A stretch of DNA of 64,000 bases from Candidatus Poribacteria bacterium (GTDB taxonomy: Bacteria > Poribacteria > WGA-4E > WGA-3G): contig PYJD01000023.1 in the NCBI GenBank assembly GCA_003635315.1, positions 1 through 64,000 of the forward strand. Direction: 5' to 3'. Made by a program: the position numbers and the translations under genes. Shown here piece by piece: positions 7,919-16,766 of this stretch. Position 1 is the stretch's first letter, and every line of letters begins with the position of its first letter. The notes below the pieces were generated by a model. The model was not told where the DNA came from, did no database searches, and was given only the letters and a program-made list of their open reading frames with translations.

Positions 7919-9282
7919 CAAGTCATTACTTTCCGTCGACGCATTTCAGCTTTCGTTTTTTTTATCAAATCACCTATATCATCACCAAAGAAGTGTTGTG
8001 GCCAATTGCGTATATTCCCGTATTCATCAACTTTAAGTCTTTCAATTTCAGATGTGCCGTCGTTGATTTGGCAGAAATAGAGTGCTGTCTCCTCTGCATC
8101 AATTTGCTTTTCAGCGATACGACGCTGCAGACGATGTAGGAGGAGTGCACTATGGCTTTCCAAAATAATCTGTACCTTTCGATTTTTCACGACATCAATA
8201 AGAACATCCGCTAAATCTGATTGGACTTTTGGATGCAGATGTATTTCAGGTTGTTCAAGGATAATCGTCGTATTTTCTGGGACATAGTAACAGAGGACAA
8301 GAACAGGTAGGAGTTGCGAAACACCAAAACCGACATCAGTAATCAGCACTTCAGAACTGTTTCGACTCTTTTTTATACGGAATTCATAATCATTTCGATT
8401 TTCAGCGATCGGTTCAAGAGAAAACGAATCAATTAACTCCATCTCTTTTAGCCAATTTAAAATACGTTCTTCAATGGGTCTATGAGAACGTTTGACCTTG
8501 ACAAGTCGAGGTGAAGTCATACCTTCTGCACGTGCAGCGAGCAGAGCAGGGATAGCTTCTTCACCACTGACACCTACATCTTGTGGTCGTTCTCCAGACC
8601 AGATATAACTCCGCCGTGGATATTCCCGTAGTGGACCGAGATAGGCTATATTTGTAAATAAATTCTCAAAGGCAAGCACAAAATCTGAAAGGAATCCGAG
8701 GTTTTGATAATATCCACTAACTTCATCTGGAAATCCGTAGCATTTCACAGGTGGTGGTAAATTCCAGGGTCTTCCTTGGTTTCGAATAACCTGAAATCCA
8801 TCATGAATAAGCTCATACTGATTCCTACCCTTCTTCTTATCTTTATTTTCTCTTTGCATCCCAAATTTGTAAGTGTCTGTAGTGTAATGGAAGGCTTCGA
8901 CGAGAATACGGTCACTTTCTTCACGTATTTCAGTGTGGAAAGTGAACTCTTTAGTAGCCCCATTAGTAGTAAAGAGAGTTCTTGGCAAAGACAAGGATTT
9001 GGATAATTTCCATGATAATGCTAACTTTAGGGTTAGATCTGTATTATGTGTATAAAGCAGATCTTGGAAGGTGCCGAAGTCGACAAGTGACCGTTCATCA
9101 CCTAAGTGTAACACTCGATGACGGTCTGATGATTCAGAAGTCTGTATGAGCATAAGTAGCATTTGTAAAATACTGGTTTTACCAGAACTATTCGCGCCAA
9201 AAAGACCCGTTAATGGTGCAAATTGAAGCGTCGTCGTATCTTGCCATGATTTGAAGTTTTGTGCTCTGAGTTGAGTTATCAC
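7918..9282 (-). CDS. AAA ATPase of the DUF3696/OLD-like type
   Basis: The 454-residue protein has the opening of the RecF/OLD-like AAA family (Leu-Arg-Ala-Gln-Asn-Phe-Lys-Ser-Trp), a Walker A loop GANSSGKT at 29-36, a signature-like Gly-Phe-Gly-Val-Ser-Gln stretch, and a Walker B strand Ile-Ile-Leu-Glu-Gln-Pro-Glu-Ile-His-Leu-His. A D-loop/switch region Leu-Glu-Ser-His-Ser follows, and the C-terminal DUF3696-like segment closes the protein. There is no TOPRIM domain. The GTG start overlaps the hsdM stop (GTGA), and its own TGA overlaps the PIN gene, so all three are translationally coupled. Such ATPase-nuclease pairs are often found in phage-defence loci; the trigger here is unknown. Confidence 0.85.
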   Translation of the reverse strand: MITQLRAQNFKSWQDTTTLQFAPLTGLFGANSSGKTSILQMLLMLIQTSESSDRHRVLHLGDERSLVDFGTFQDLLYTHNTDLTLKLALSWKLSKSLSLPRTLFTTNGATKEFTFHTEIREESDRILVEAFHYTTDTYKFGMQRENKDKKKGRNQYELIHDGFQVIRNQGRPWNLPPPVKCYGFPDEVSGYYQNLGFLSDFVLAFENLFTNIAYLGPLREYPRRSYIWSGERPQDVGVSGEEAIPALLAARAEGMTSPRLVKVKRSHRPIEERILNWLKEMELIDSFSLEPIAENRNDYEFRIKKSRNSSEVLITDVGFGVSQLLPVLVLCYYVPENTTIILEQPEIHLHPKVQSDLADVLIDVVKNRKVQIILESHSALLLHRLQRRIAEKQIDAEETALYFCQINDGTSEIERLKVDEYGNIRNWPQHFFGDDIGDLIKKTKAEMRRRKVMT

Positions 9283-11006
9283 AATTCTAATACCTCATTC
9301 AGTAAACCATCACTTTTCTGTTCAAGTGCCAACAATTCATCCGCAATTTCCTGCAAGGGACGCAGTGGTGTGTATTGATAAAAATACTTATTGAAGTTGA
9401 TTTCATAGCCAACTTTGTTCTTTTTCTTGTCCATCCAACTATCAGGTACATGGGGTTCCACCTCTCTTTTGTAATATTCGTCAATATCATCGGATAGTGG
9501 AACACGTTCATAGTCTCGTAACTTAGTATCTGGTTTTGGATTACCTTTTTTATCTTTAATTACCTCACCTGTTTCCTCATCAAGCAGGGGTCGTTCAATC
9601 GTTACTTTTGTATAACCAAAATAGTCATTTGAGAAGATCTTGCAGTGATCAGTTTCTTCAAACTTTGTATATAATTCAATAATCTGAGCTATATGGTTTT
9701 CAGTGATAACAGCGTTCTTGTCGCCGAGATTCCTTTTCATACCATCATAGAATTCAACAGCGTTGATGAGTTGTATTTTCCCATGACGTTTCTCAGATTT
9801 TCGATTGGTTAATATCCAAATATAGGTAGCAATACTGGTGTTAAAGAATAGTTTTTCAGGGAGTGCAATAATACATTCGAGCCAGTCATTTTCAATAATC
9901 CACTTTCGGATTTCGCTCTCACCACTACCTGCATCCCCGGTAAAGAGGGGTGACCCGTTAAAGACGATTCCAATCCGACTCCCGTTGTCTCCCATCTTTG
10001 AAAGCATGTGTTGCAAAAATAGGAGTGCTCCATCAGATGAACGTGGTAAGCCTGCTGAGAATCTACCTTGAGGATTCTGTGCCTCCGTTTTCACTACTTC
10101 TTCGTCCGCCTTCCAACTCACACCGAAGGGTGGATTGGTGATCATGTAATCGAAACGGTCTCCTTGAAATTGATCATTAGAAAGACTGGAACCAAGTCGT
10201 ATATTATCAGGATCTTCTTCCGTAATGAGCATATCAGACTTACAAGTCGCATAACTTTGTGCGTTCAGTTCTTGACCTAATAAACGTATGGTGGCATTTG
10301 GATTTATATGTTCCTTGAAGTATTCCTTTCCAATCGTCAACATCCCACCGGTACCGCAACACGGATCAAATATACTACGGACAATACCTTGTCCTTTTAA
10401 ATCATCTGTCTGTTCCGCGAACAGGAGTGAGACCAATAATCGAACAACATCTCGTGGTGTGTAATGTTCACCACTGGTCTCATTGGACATTTCTGAGAAG
10501 CGTCGGAGTAGTTCCTCAAAAACCTGTCCCATTGTGTGATTATCGACCTTCTTGGGATGTAAATCCACTTCGGTAAACTTATCACAAAACGAATATAAAC
10601 GGTTGTTCTTGTGTAGTCTTTCAATGAACCTATCAAGATTGAAGTTTTCTATAATGTCTTGGACTTCCTGACTAAATCCACGTATGTAGTTTTCAAAATT
10701 CTGATCGATATTGTTGGGATCATCTTTTAGGCGAGAAAGGTCGTATTGTGATATGTTGTAAAATTTGCTTCTTATGGAATTAAGAATGATAAGGGGTAAT
10801 CTATCATCGGGAACTTTTTTGTTGTATTTGTTATAAGTTTCAATAGCTTTCTCTTTTCGATTGTCTTCATCTAATATGCAGTCCAATCTGCGTAACACTA
10901 AAAATGGGAGGGTGATGTCACCGTATTCGTGTGGTTTAAAGAGTCCTCTGAGAACATCATCTGCTACATTCCAAACGAGATTTGCCAATTCTTGATAATT
11001 CGCCAT
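9279..11006 (-). CDS. hsdM: Type I restriction-modification DNA methyltransferase HsdM
   Basis: This 575-residue N6-adenine methyltransferase subunit has the HsdM N-terminal helical domain, the GEHYTPRDVV segment near 179, SAM-binding motif I (FDPCCGTGG at 213-221) and catalytic motif IV NPPF at 291-294. It methylates adenines in a target read by HsdS and would work with HsdS and HsdR. No hsdR lies in the window, and the only hsdS is a truncated copy 8.5 kb away. The ATG is preceded by GAAAGGAAA. The gene starts 48 nt downstream of an amino-acid-binding protein gene, so read-through from there is possible. The last residues are duplicated beyond the PIN gene. Confidence 0.95.
   Translation of the reverse strand: MANYQELANLVWNVADDVLRGLFKPHEYGDITLPFLVLRRLDCILDEDNRKEKAIETYNKYNKKVPDDRLPLIILNSIRSKFYNISQYDLSRLKDDPNNIDQNFENYIRGFSQEVQDIIENFNLDRFIERLHKNNRLYSFCDKFTEVDLHPKKVDNHTMGQVFEELLRRFSEMSNETSGEHYTPRDVVRLLVSLLFAEQTDDLKGQGIVRSIFDPCCGTGGMLTIGKEYFKEHINPNATIRLLGQELNAQSYATCKSDMLITEEDPDNIRLGSSLSNDQFQGDRFDYMITNPPFGVSWKADEEVVKTEAQNPQGRFSAGLPRSSDGALLFLQHMLSKMGDNGSRIGIVFNGSPLFTGDAGSGESEIRKWIIENDWLECIIALPEKLFFNTSIATYIWILTNRKSEKRHGKIQLINAVEFYDGMKRNLGDKNAVITENHIAQIIELYTKFEETDHCKIFSNDYFGYTKVTIERPLLDEETGEVIKDKKGNPKPDTKLRDYERVPLSDDIDEYYKREVEPHVPDSWMDKKKNKVGYEINFNKYFYQYTPLRPLQEIADELLALEQKSDGLLNEVLEL
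9297..9319. repeat. Right copy of 23-bp direct repeat (hsdM 3' end)
   Basis: This is the original coding context of the repeat, near the end of hsdM. Together with 7393-7415 it brackets the ATPase and PIN genes almost exactly, as expected if that pair was inserted after hsdM with duplication of the junction. Confidence 0.6.
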
Positions 11007-11054
11007 TTATTTCCTTTCAAATGTTTTCCTTTCCCAACATACAATATAACCCTA

Positions 11055-12071
11055 CTACCGAAACGGCATGGCATACAACAATCCACCCTGTGACCACGGT
11101 TTATTTACGCCACGCGGTAGTCCAAGAGGCGTGAGATTTTTGTCAAAGATCTCACCATAATTTCCTACATGTGCGATGACTTGACGCGCCCAATCATTCG
11201 GCAAACCAAGTTTTTCTCCCATACCTTCTGTCTCACCAAGAAAACGCTTGATCTCTGGATTCCCAGATTTGAAGGTCTTCACATTTTCCTGTGTAATCCC
11301 ATACTCCTCTGCAAAGAAGGTTGCATATACAACCCAACTCACAATGTCGTTCCATTGATTATCTCCGTGGATGGTGACCGGTCCTAAGGGTTCTTTAGAT
11401 ACTGTTATATCAAGAATAATATGGTCATCAGGATTCTTCAAGGATTGACGACGGGAAAGGAGCTGGGATTTGTCACTGGTCACAACATCACAACGTCCAT
11501 GATCGTAACTTTGATAGAGGGTTTCAGTTTCTTCATAAACAATGGCTTCAACATCAATACCAATAGCACGTACTGTATCGGCTAAATTCAATTCTGTTGT
11601 GCTGCCAGCGGTAACACCGAAAGTTGCACCTTCCAATTCTTTCAGTGATGTAATTCCGAGTTCCTTCCGTAACATGAAGCCTTGCCCATCGTAAAAAGTC
11701 GGTGGACAAAAGTCCACACCATTTGCTGTGTCGCGTGTGAGTGTCCACGTCGTATTACGGATTAACACATCAATTTCACCAGTTTGTAGTGCAGGAAATC
11801 GGTCTGCCCCTTTTAGCGGACGAAACTCAACCTTTTCCGGATCACCAAAGACTGCTGCAGCAATGGCTCTCCCGTAATCTACATCAAATCCTTCCCATCT
11901 ACCATCTTGACTAAGGTATCCGAAACCGGGAAGTTCTTTGTTGACACCACATATTAATCGTCCTCTATCCATCACTTTTTGGAGAACGCTATCCTCATTT
12001 TGTGCAGACAGTGGTGTGATAATTGAGAGAGCGATTATTATAATGGATGTTTGAAATATTATCTTTTTCAT
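11055..12071 (-). CDS. Periplasmic amino-acid-binding protein (AapJ-like)
   Basis: The 338-residue protein has a signal peptide (Met-Lys-Lys, hydrophobic core, Leu-Ser-Ala-Gln) and the SBP_bac_3 fold. Landmarks are Gly-Arg-Leu-Ile-Cys-Gly-Val, then Gly-Phe-Asp-Val-Asp near 68 and Arg-Asn-Thr-Thr-Trp-Thr near 107. The line-up with general L-amino-acid binding proteins (AapJ/BztA) is good, including the closing Gly-Gly-Leu-Leu-Tyr-Ala-Met-Pro. It would deliver amino acids to an AapQMP-type ABC transporter, but no permease or ATPase gene is beside it, so it is an orphan here. It lies upstream of hsdM on the same strand, marking the border of the defence island. Confidence 0.9.
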   Translation of the reverse strand: MKKIIFQTSIIIIALSIITPLSAQNEDSVLQKVMDRGRLICGVNKELPGFGYLSQDGRWEGFDVDYGRAIAAAVFGDPEKVEFRPLKGADRFPALQTGEIDVLIRNTTWTLTRDTANGVDFCPPTFYDGQGFMLRKELGITSLKELEGATFGVTAGSTTELNLADTVRAIGIDVEAIVYEETETLYQSYDHGRCDVVTSDKSQLLSRRQSLKNPDDHIILDITVSKEPLGPVTIHGDNQWNDIVSWVVYATFFAEEYGITQENVKTFKSGNPEIKRFLGETEGMGEKLGLPNDWARQVIAHVGNYGEIFDKNLTPLGLPRGVNKPWSQGGLLYAMPFR

Positions 12072-12243
12072 AAGTCCTCTCTATATACTATATACATTAT
12101 AATGTGAGTTCAATGAATGCTATAATGACATTTTGCCTGAATATGGTAACAAACGATCGTGAATCAGAATCCCACCTACAGAATGTAAACGAATTTGGTG
12201 TTCTCACCCACAGCATGTGAACATGTTGATTCTAAACAGATTT

Positions 12244-13443
12244 TTACTTTACAATAAGTGCTCTACCGGTTTTATCTTCACCTTGAAACACAGCAATGTT
12301 GTTACCATCACTATCTTTTACTAACCAGACATGTCCAGCATGACTCCATTGAACACTAAAGGCATTGGCAGCGACACGTCCACGGTAATTCTCATGACTA
12401 TCTGCATCAATCCAATAGTATGAGATTTCTGAATCGGTCTTATTAACAAACAGAATTGAACTATGGTCACCATCCTTAGACTTGAGTTGCAACAAAACAT
12501 CTGGTTCATGTCGTTCTAAATCAATCCATTTGTCACCACCGTTCCCATTTGGATCAAATAAATTTTCGTATTCTGCAGACAGATCGGAAGGCCATTCAAA
12601 CTGTGGTGAGTCATGCGGTTGGAATCCTTCCAAATGCGGTAAATCTGTACGGGTAATAGCTTTCGTATATCGCCACTCAGTATCACCAAAGATTTCAGTG
12701 AGTAATGCAGCCAGACCTGGATCATAGTCCTTTAATATATGCCGTTTACTGACGTGGTTGTGCTGTGCATCGTTCTCTCGATTGGTATCAAACCAAGACT
12801 GTGTGCCCTCTGCCCAATACTCTTCCTTGTTTGTAGAGGCATAAGTCCCTTTCCACAATCCTTTTTCCATTGCTGTTTCATATAAGGATTTCAGGCGTTT
12901 GTCAAAATCAGGATCTACTGTATTGAGACCCATCTGGTGAATAGCGTGGCTAAATTCATGGATAAGTATATTCTCAGTGAAATATGGATCACCTGCATAA
13001 TTTAGCAAATTTTCTTCACCACAACTCGTTGAAGGACGTGCGGCAGTAGCACCGAGACCCCGTGCTCTCCTGTCCCAATAGAAATCTGGGTGTAGGTCAC
13101 TATGTTCTGGAATGTCGGTTGTCATCTCACTATATGCCATAACAGAGAATCGGACATTGTTGTTTGCTAATGCCTTGAGAATATCAGGTCGATGTCCAAT
13201 CATGTGTTGAATGAGCCATGCAGCCTCTTGTATAGCATGCGGATTAACTTTCTCTGAGGCGACAACTGGGAAACCCTCTACATCAATCCACTGTTGGTAG
13301 AAGGATGATAATTCAAACTTCTTACGAATCATCTCAGGGGGTTCGACAGGTTTTTCTACATGAACAGTATTTGCCGTTATGCCGGTATTTATAAGTGTCG
13401 AGAGTGCTGTGACAGCACTGAGTATTGTAGTTGTTATGTTCAT
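12244..13443 (-). CDS. Secreted zinc metallopeptidase with C-terminal VHL-beta-like domain
   Basis: The 399-residue protein starts with a signal-peptide-like segment. The catalytic zinc site is HEFSH at 162-166, with Glu207/Glu208 or Glu212 in EEYWAEG as the third ligand, placing it with gluzincin-type peptidases related to the anthrax lethal-factor group. Residues ~327-397 resemble the beta domain of the von Hippel-Lindau protein: Ile-Leu-Phe-Val-Asn, a Tyr-Tyr-Trp-Ile-Asp strand, and His-Ala-Gly-His-Val-Trp-Leu-Val-Lys-Asp, which parallels Tyr-Arg-Gly-His-Leu-Trp-Leu-Phe-Arg-Asp in VHL. In bacteria such domains are small beta-sandwiches of unknown ligand. It is a single gene, 172 nt upstream of the binding-protein gene; its substrate is unknown. 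Confidence 0.8.
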   Translation of the reverse strand: MNITTTILSAVTALSTLINTGITANTVHVEKPVEPPEMIRKKFELSSFYQQWIDVEGFPVVASEKVNPHAIQEAAWLIQHMIGHRPDILKALANNNVRFSVMAYSEMTTDIPEHSDLHPDFYWDRRARGLGATAARPSTSCGEENLLNYAGDPYFTENILIHEFSHAIHQMGLNTVDPDFDKRLKSLYETAMEKGLWKGTYASTNKEEYWAEGTQSWFDTNRENDAQHNHVSKRHILKDYDPGLAALLTEIFGDTEWRYTKAITRTDLPHLEGFQPHDSPQFEWPSDLSAEYENLFDPNGNGGDKWIDLERHEPDVLLQLKSKDGDHSSILFVNKTDSEISYYWIDADSHENYRGRVAANAFSVQWSHAGHVWLVKDSDGNNIAVFQGEDKTGRALIVK

Positions 13444-14098
13444 TCGCTTTTAGTCTTCCTGTAATATCTCAATGTTATAATATATGTGTTTATTAGTTTG
13501 ATGTTTCTTCAATTAGTTTTGTATTTCAGAAAATATACCCAGAATTTTAACAATGTGTAATTGACCAAATTATACACAATTGTGTTCAATTTAATTGTAG
13601 GACATATAATAGTCAGTATAACACCGATAGGATTATTTTTCACTGATAAATTAAGGTGAATTTGAAATTAAATATACACCTCCATTCCACGGTAAAGTGG
13701 TTTGTAACAGCACTATAGGTGTCAATTTATCAAAGTTCCCAAACCCGTGTATTTACATATAGCAACCCTCTTCTCCGCGCAATCTGCGTACTATGTGTAA
13801 TCCGACGGTGATTTGGTGATCCAGACAATTGATGAGGATATGCCCTATATTGTGCAATCAGAAATATCGGATGCACATTTGTGTGCAATTTGATGATAAT
13901 TTTATAGAAGGATACAAACATGGTAATAGTTTGCGTTGGCATATAAATTGCTTATATAATGGCAGTGAGAGATTACAATTTCACTGTAGATTCATTTTAA
14001 AGTGAAGTGGCGTTGATGCTATTTTTCAACTTGACATCTTAAAAGTGCATCTTTACAATTAGGTTGATATTTGAACTCATAGTGCAAAGGAGAAAAGA
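13444..14098. other. Intergenic region between divergent genes
   Basis: This 655-nt gap separates two divergently transcribed genes and must hold both promoters. It is AT-rich and shows no convincing gene. A 70-codon minus-strand frame at 13730-13942 has no ribosome site or recognisable motif. Confidence 0.5.
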
Positions 14099-15343
14099 GT
14101 GAAAAAGCTGTTAATCGTGGAACTCTGTGTTATTGTTGCAATTGCATTAGGTTTTTGGATCGGGAGAATAACGAGTCCATTTAATAATTATACGAAGTAT
14201 TACCAAAATGCAGATAAAGCGTGGGGAAAAGTCCTGGAAATAAATACACCTACCGTGACACATGATGATCCTGACACAAACCGACTACGTCAAGTACGCG
14301 CTGCTTGTCGTGCAGTATTTGAAAATTATCCTGACAGTCGTTGGGCTGATGACGCCTTACATCTCCTGGGATCTCTACCAAGGACAGATGAGGAAGGATT
14401 TGCTTTATTACGTCGGTTGATAAGAGAATATCCTGATAGTGAATTTGCCGATGATTCTATGTATGCTATCGCAACTGCAACTTATGAGATCGCTGAAGAA
14501 TTGAAAAAGACCGGAACGCTCGAATCTATTTCTGCTTATTATGATAGAGCTCTCGCGCTATTCAATCAACTAATTGCGACCTACCCAGGGAGTATACTTG
14601 AAGCGGATGCACAGTATAATGCTGCAATGTGTTATTACGGTAGAGGAGATATTAATATTGCACTCAGTGAACTTGAGAATCTTAAAATTGAATCTGGTAA
14701 TAATCCTATAATTTACAAAATTCTATTCCAAATTGGGTCTATTTATCTTGAGCAACACGATTATGAAAATGCACGGATTGAATTCACGAATGTTGTTGAT
14801 TCAGGAGATCCAGTCCATTCACCCGTAGCAAGTTTTTCTATTGCACAAGCCTACTTTGCTGAAGGAAAGTATGCGGAAGCAGCAAGAGAATACCAGAAAG
14901 TCATTGATATCTATCCTGACACTGAATACGGAAAAGACGCAAATTTTTACATTGGGTGGGCGTATGCAAATCTTGAAGATTATGATAATGCCATTTCTCT
15001 ACTTGAAGCTGCTGTAGATGATTACCCCGATAATAAAAACACTACGACCACTAAGTTTTATATCGCACAACTTGCTGAAGCCAACAAAGATCCGGGACTG
15101 GCTATTAGTACATATCAAGAATTTGCTGATGATGCCTCACACAACTATGATAATCGTCTCTCAGCACAATATCATGTCGGTAGATTATTTGAGCAATCAG
15201 GAGATATTACACAAGCCGTTGATGCCTACGAAAAACTGTTGAAAGATTATCCTGAACCCCATCAAAATCCCGCTCATCAGTCGCGAAAAATTACTGAAAA
15301 TTATATTCGAGATCTAAGAGTTGATAATATAGATGAGGAATAG
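14099..15343 (+). CDS. Membrane-anchored tetratricopeptide repeat protein
   Basis: This 414-residue product starts with GTG, supported by AAGGAGA seven bases upstream. An N-terminal hydrophobic helix (residues ~4-24) without a clear cleavage site looks like a signal anchor. The rest is a chain of TPR-type units, seen as repeated Phe-x-x-Tyr-Pro-Asp-Ser/Thr and Ala-Asp-Asp-Ala-x-Tyr patterns about 34-37 residues apart, similar to the BamD/YbgF (CpoB) class of periplasmic TPR proteins. It probably scaffolds an envelope complex. It is monocistronic in this window; no tol or pal gene is beside it. A palindromic repeat follows the stop. Confidence 0.75.
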   Translation: MKKLLIVELCVIVAIALGFWIGRITSPFNNYTKYYQNADKAWGKVLEINTPTVTHDDPDTNRLRQVRAACRAVFENYPDSRWADDALHLLGSLPRTDEEGFALLRRLIREYPDSEFADDSMYAIATATYEIAEELKKTGTLESISAYYDRALALFNQLIATYPGSILEADAQYNAAMCYYGRGDINIALSELENLKIESGNNPIIYKILFQIGSIYLEQHDYENARIEFTNVVDSGDPVHSPVASFSIAQAYFAEGKYAEAAREYQKVIDIYPDTEYGKDANFYIGWAYANLEDYDNAISLLEAAVDDYPDNKNTTTTKFYIAQLAEANKDPGLAISTYQEFADDASHNYDNRLSAQYHVGRLFEQSGDITQAVDAYEKLLKDYPEPHQNPAHQSRKITENYIRDLRVDNIDEE

Positions 15344-15433
15344 ACTGTCGAAGATTATACAATTTATTCTACATACTGACTTGTAGGCGGGAATGCCAAT
15401 AAAGCATTCATACCGTTGAAAGGAACATTTGAG

Positions 15434-15501
15434 CTGTAGGAGGGAATTCCGATTCCCGATTATCAAAGAGTTTGATCGCGATTCAGAGATCGCTCCTACA
15501 G
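15434..15501. repeat. 68-bp palindromic extragenic repeat, copy 1
   Basis: The element runs from CTGTAGGAGGGAATTCC to GATCGCTCCTACAG, with ends that pair as an inverted repeat and an interior containing GATTCCCGAT and ATCGCGATTC. It lies between the TPR gene and the convergent PLP-enzyme gene, so a folded transcript could help termination. Other copies are at 20954, 30190, 50846 and a half copy at 58787. Confidence 0.85.
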
Positions 15502-15543
15502 GGATTTTTGTTACTATTTTCAATGTTCACTATAAATTCACAC

Positions 15544-16764
15544 TTATGTGGGTAGATTCTCTAATCCTTGATCAAGATCTGCAATAATATCTTCTACATC
15601 TTCCAATCCAATTGAAAATCTGACCAAACCATCCGTAATGCCTGTCCGTTCTCTAACTTCGCTTGGGACATGGGAATGGGTTGTTGATGCTGGATGACAG
15701 ACTAAGGTACGTACATCCCCTAAACTCACCGCAAGGGAACACAGTTGTAGTTTATTTACCAAAGCTTCACCTGCTGACCGTCCGCCTTTGAGTTCCATCG
15801 TTATCATACCACCAAACCCATCCATCTGACGTTTTGCAAGTTCATGCTGTGGATGGCTCTCTAATCCCGGATACCGAACCCATGCTATTGCAGGATGGGA
15901 TTCAAGGAATACTGCAATCTTTGATGCATTCTCACAGTGCTGAGAAAAACGTAGGGGTAAGGTAGGAATACCAAGAAGCGTTAACCATGCATTAATAGGA
16001 CTAATCACTGCACCAAAATTTCTTAATGCACCTTGTTGTGCTTTTACAATGAAGTTCTTATTCCCAACAATTGCCCCCGCTACAACTGCACCATTGCCAC
16101 TCAAGTATTTTGTGATACTATGTAGGACCACATCTATACCGAGTGAAATTGGTTGTTGACTACATGGGGTTGCAAAAGTGTTATCAATAATTGTCGTGAT
16201 ATGATGCTTCTTGGCTATTTCTGCACATGCAGCAAGGTCAACGAGTTTTAATAATGGATTGGTAGGACTCTCCAGATATATTACCTTTGTATCTGGACGA
16301 ATAGCATTTTCAACGATACTTGGATCCGTTGCATCAACAAACGTCGTTTCGATCCCCATACGTGGTAATTCTTCATTTAAGATGTTAAATGTAGCAGAAT
16401 ATAGTGTCTCCATCGCCACTACATGTCCACCATCGGATAAGGCTGTGAGTAAAGCAGTACTTATCGCACCCATACCGGAAGCTGTTGCCAATGCTGCTTC
16501 ACCATCCTCCAGTGTTGCGAGTTTCTTTTCTAATACCTCCTGTGTAGGATTACCCCAACGGGTATACACATAACCACTATCTTCATCCATAAATGCAGAT
16601 GCACATTCTTCTGCATTATTAAATTGAAATGTACTGTTTTGATAGATGGGAGGTAATAGGGGGATACCAGTTTTTGTAGTTGGATAACCCATAGAAGATA
16701 TGGTGGTGTCTTCTCCTGCATGTATAGCTACCGTTGATTTGCCTGTGTACTTCCTATTCTCCAC
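15544..16764 (-). CDS. Cys/Met metabolism PLP-dependent lyase or synthase
   Basis: The 406-residue enzyme belongs to the Cys/Met metabolism PLP family. It shows YTRWGNPT near 67 (Tyr and Arg that bind phosphate of a neighbouring subunit), Ser-Gly-Met-Gly-Ala near 96, Asp194 in Ile-Ile-Asp-Asn-Thr that holds the PLP ring, and the Schiff-base Lys219 in SITKYLSG. Family members are methionine gamma-lyase, cystathionine gamma-lyase/synthase and O-acetylhomoserine sulfhydrylase. The Gly-Cys of classical methionine gamma-lyases (LYGCT) is Ser-Ala here (LYSAT), so strict MGL activity is doubtful. The GTG start lies 2 nt after the stop of the DNA-repair gene, so the two are coupled. Confidence 0.9.
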   Translation of the reverse strand: MENRKYTGKSTVAIHAGEDTTISSMGYPTTKTGIPLLPPIYQNSTFQFNNAEECASAFMDEDSGYVYTRWGNPTQEVLEKKLATLEDGEAALATASGMGAISTALLTALSDGGHVVAMETLYSATFNILNEELPRMGIETTFVDATDPSIVENAIRPDTKVIYLESPTNPLLKLVDLAACAEIAKKHHITTIIDNTFATPCSQQPISLGIDVVLHSITKYLSGNGAVVAGAIVGNKNFIVKAQQGALRNFGAVISPINAWLTLLGIPTLPLRFSQHCENASKIAVFLESHPAIAWVRYPGLESHPQHELAKRQMDGFGGMITMELKGGRSAGEALVNKLQLCSLAVSLGDVRTLVCHPASTTHSHVPSEVRERTGITDGLVRFSIGLEDVEDIIADLDQGLENLPT

Positions 16765-16766
16765 AA

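Noticed and set aside
13730..13942. A 70-codon minus-strand frame between divergent genes
   Set aside because: No ribosome site or motif, and it sits where both promoters are expected.
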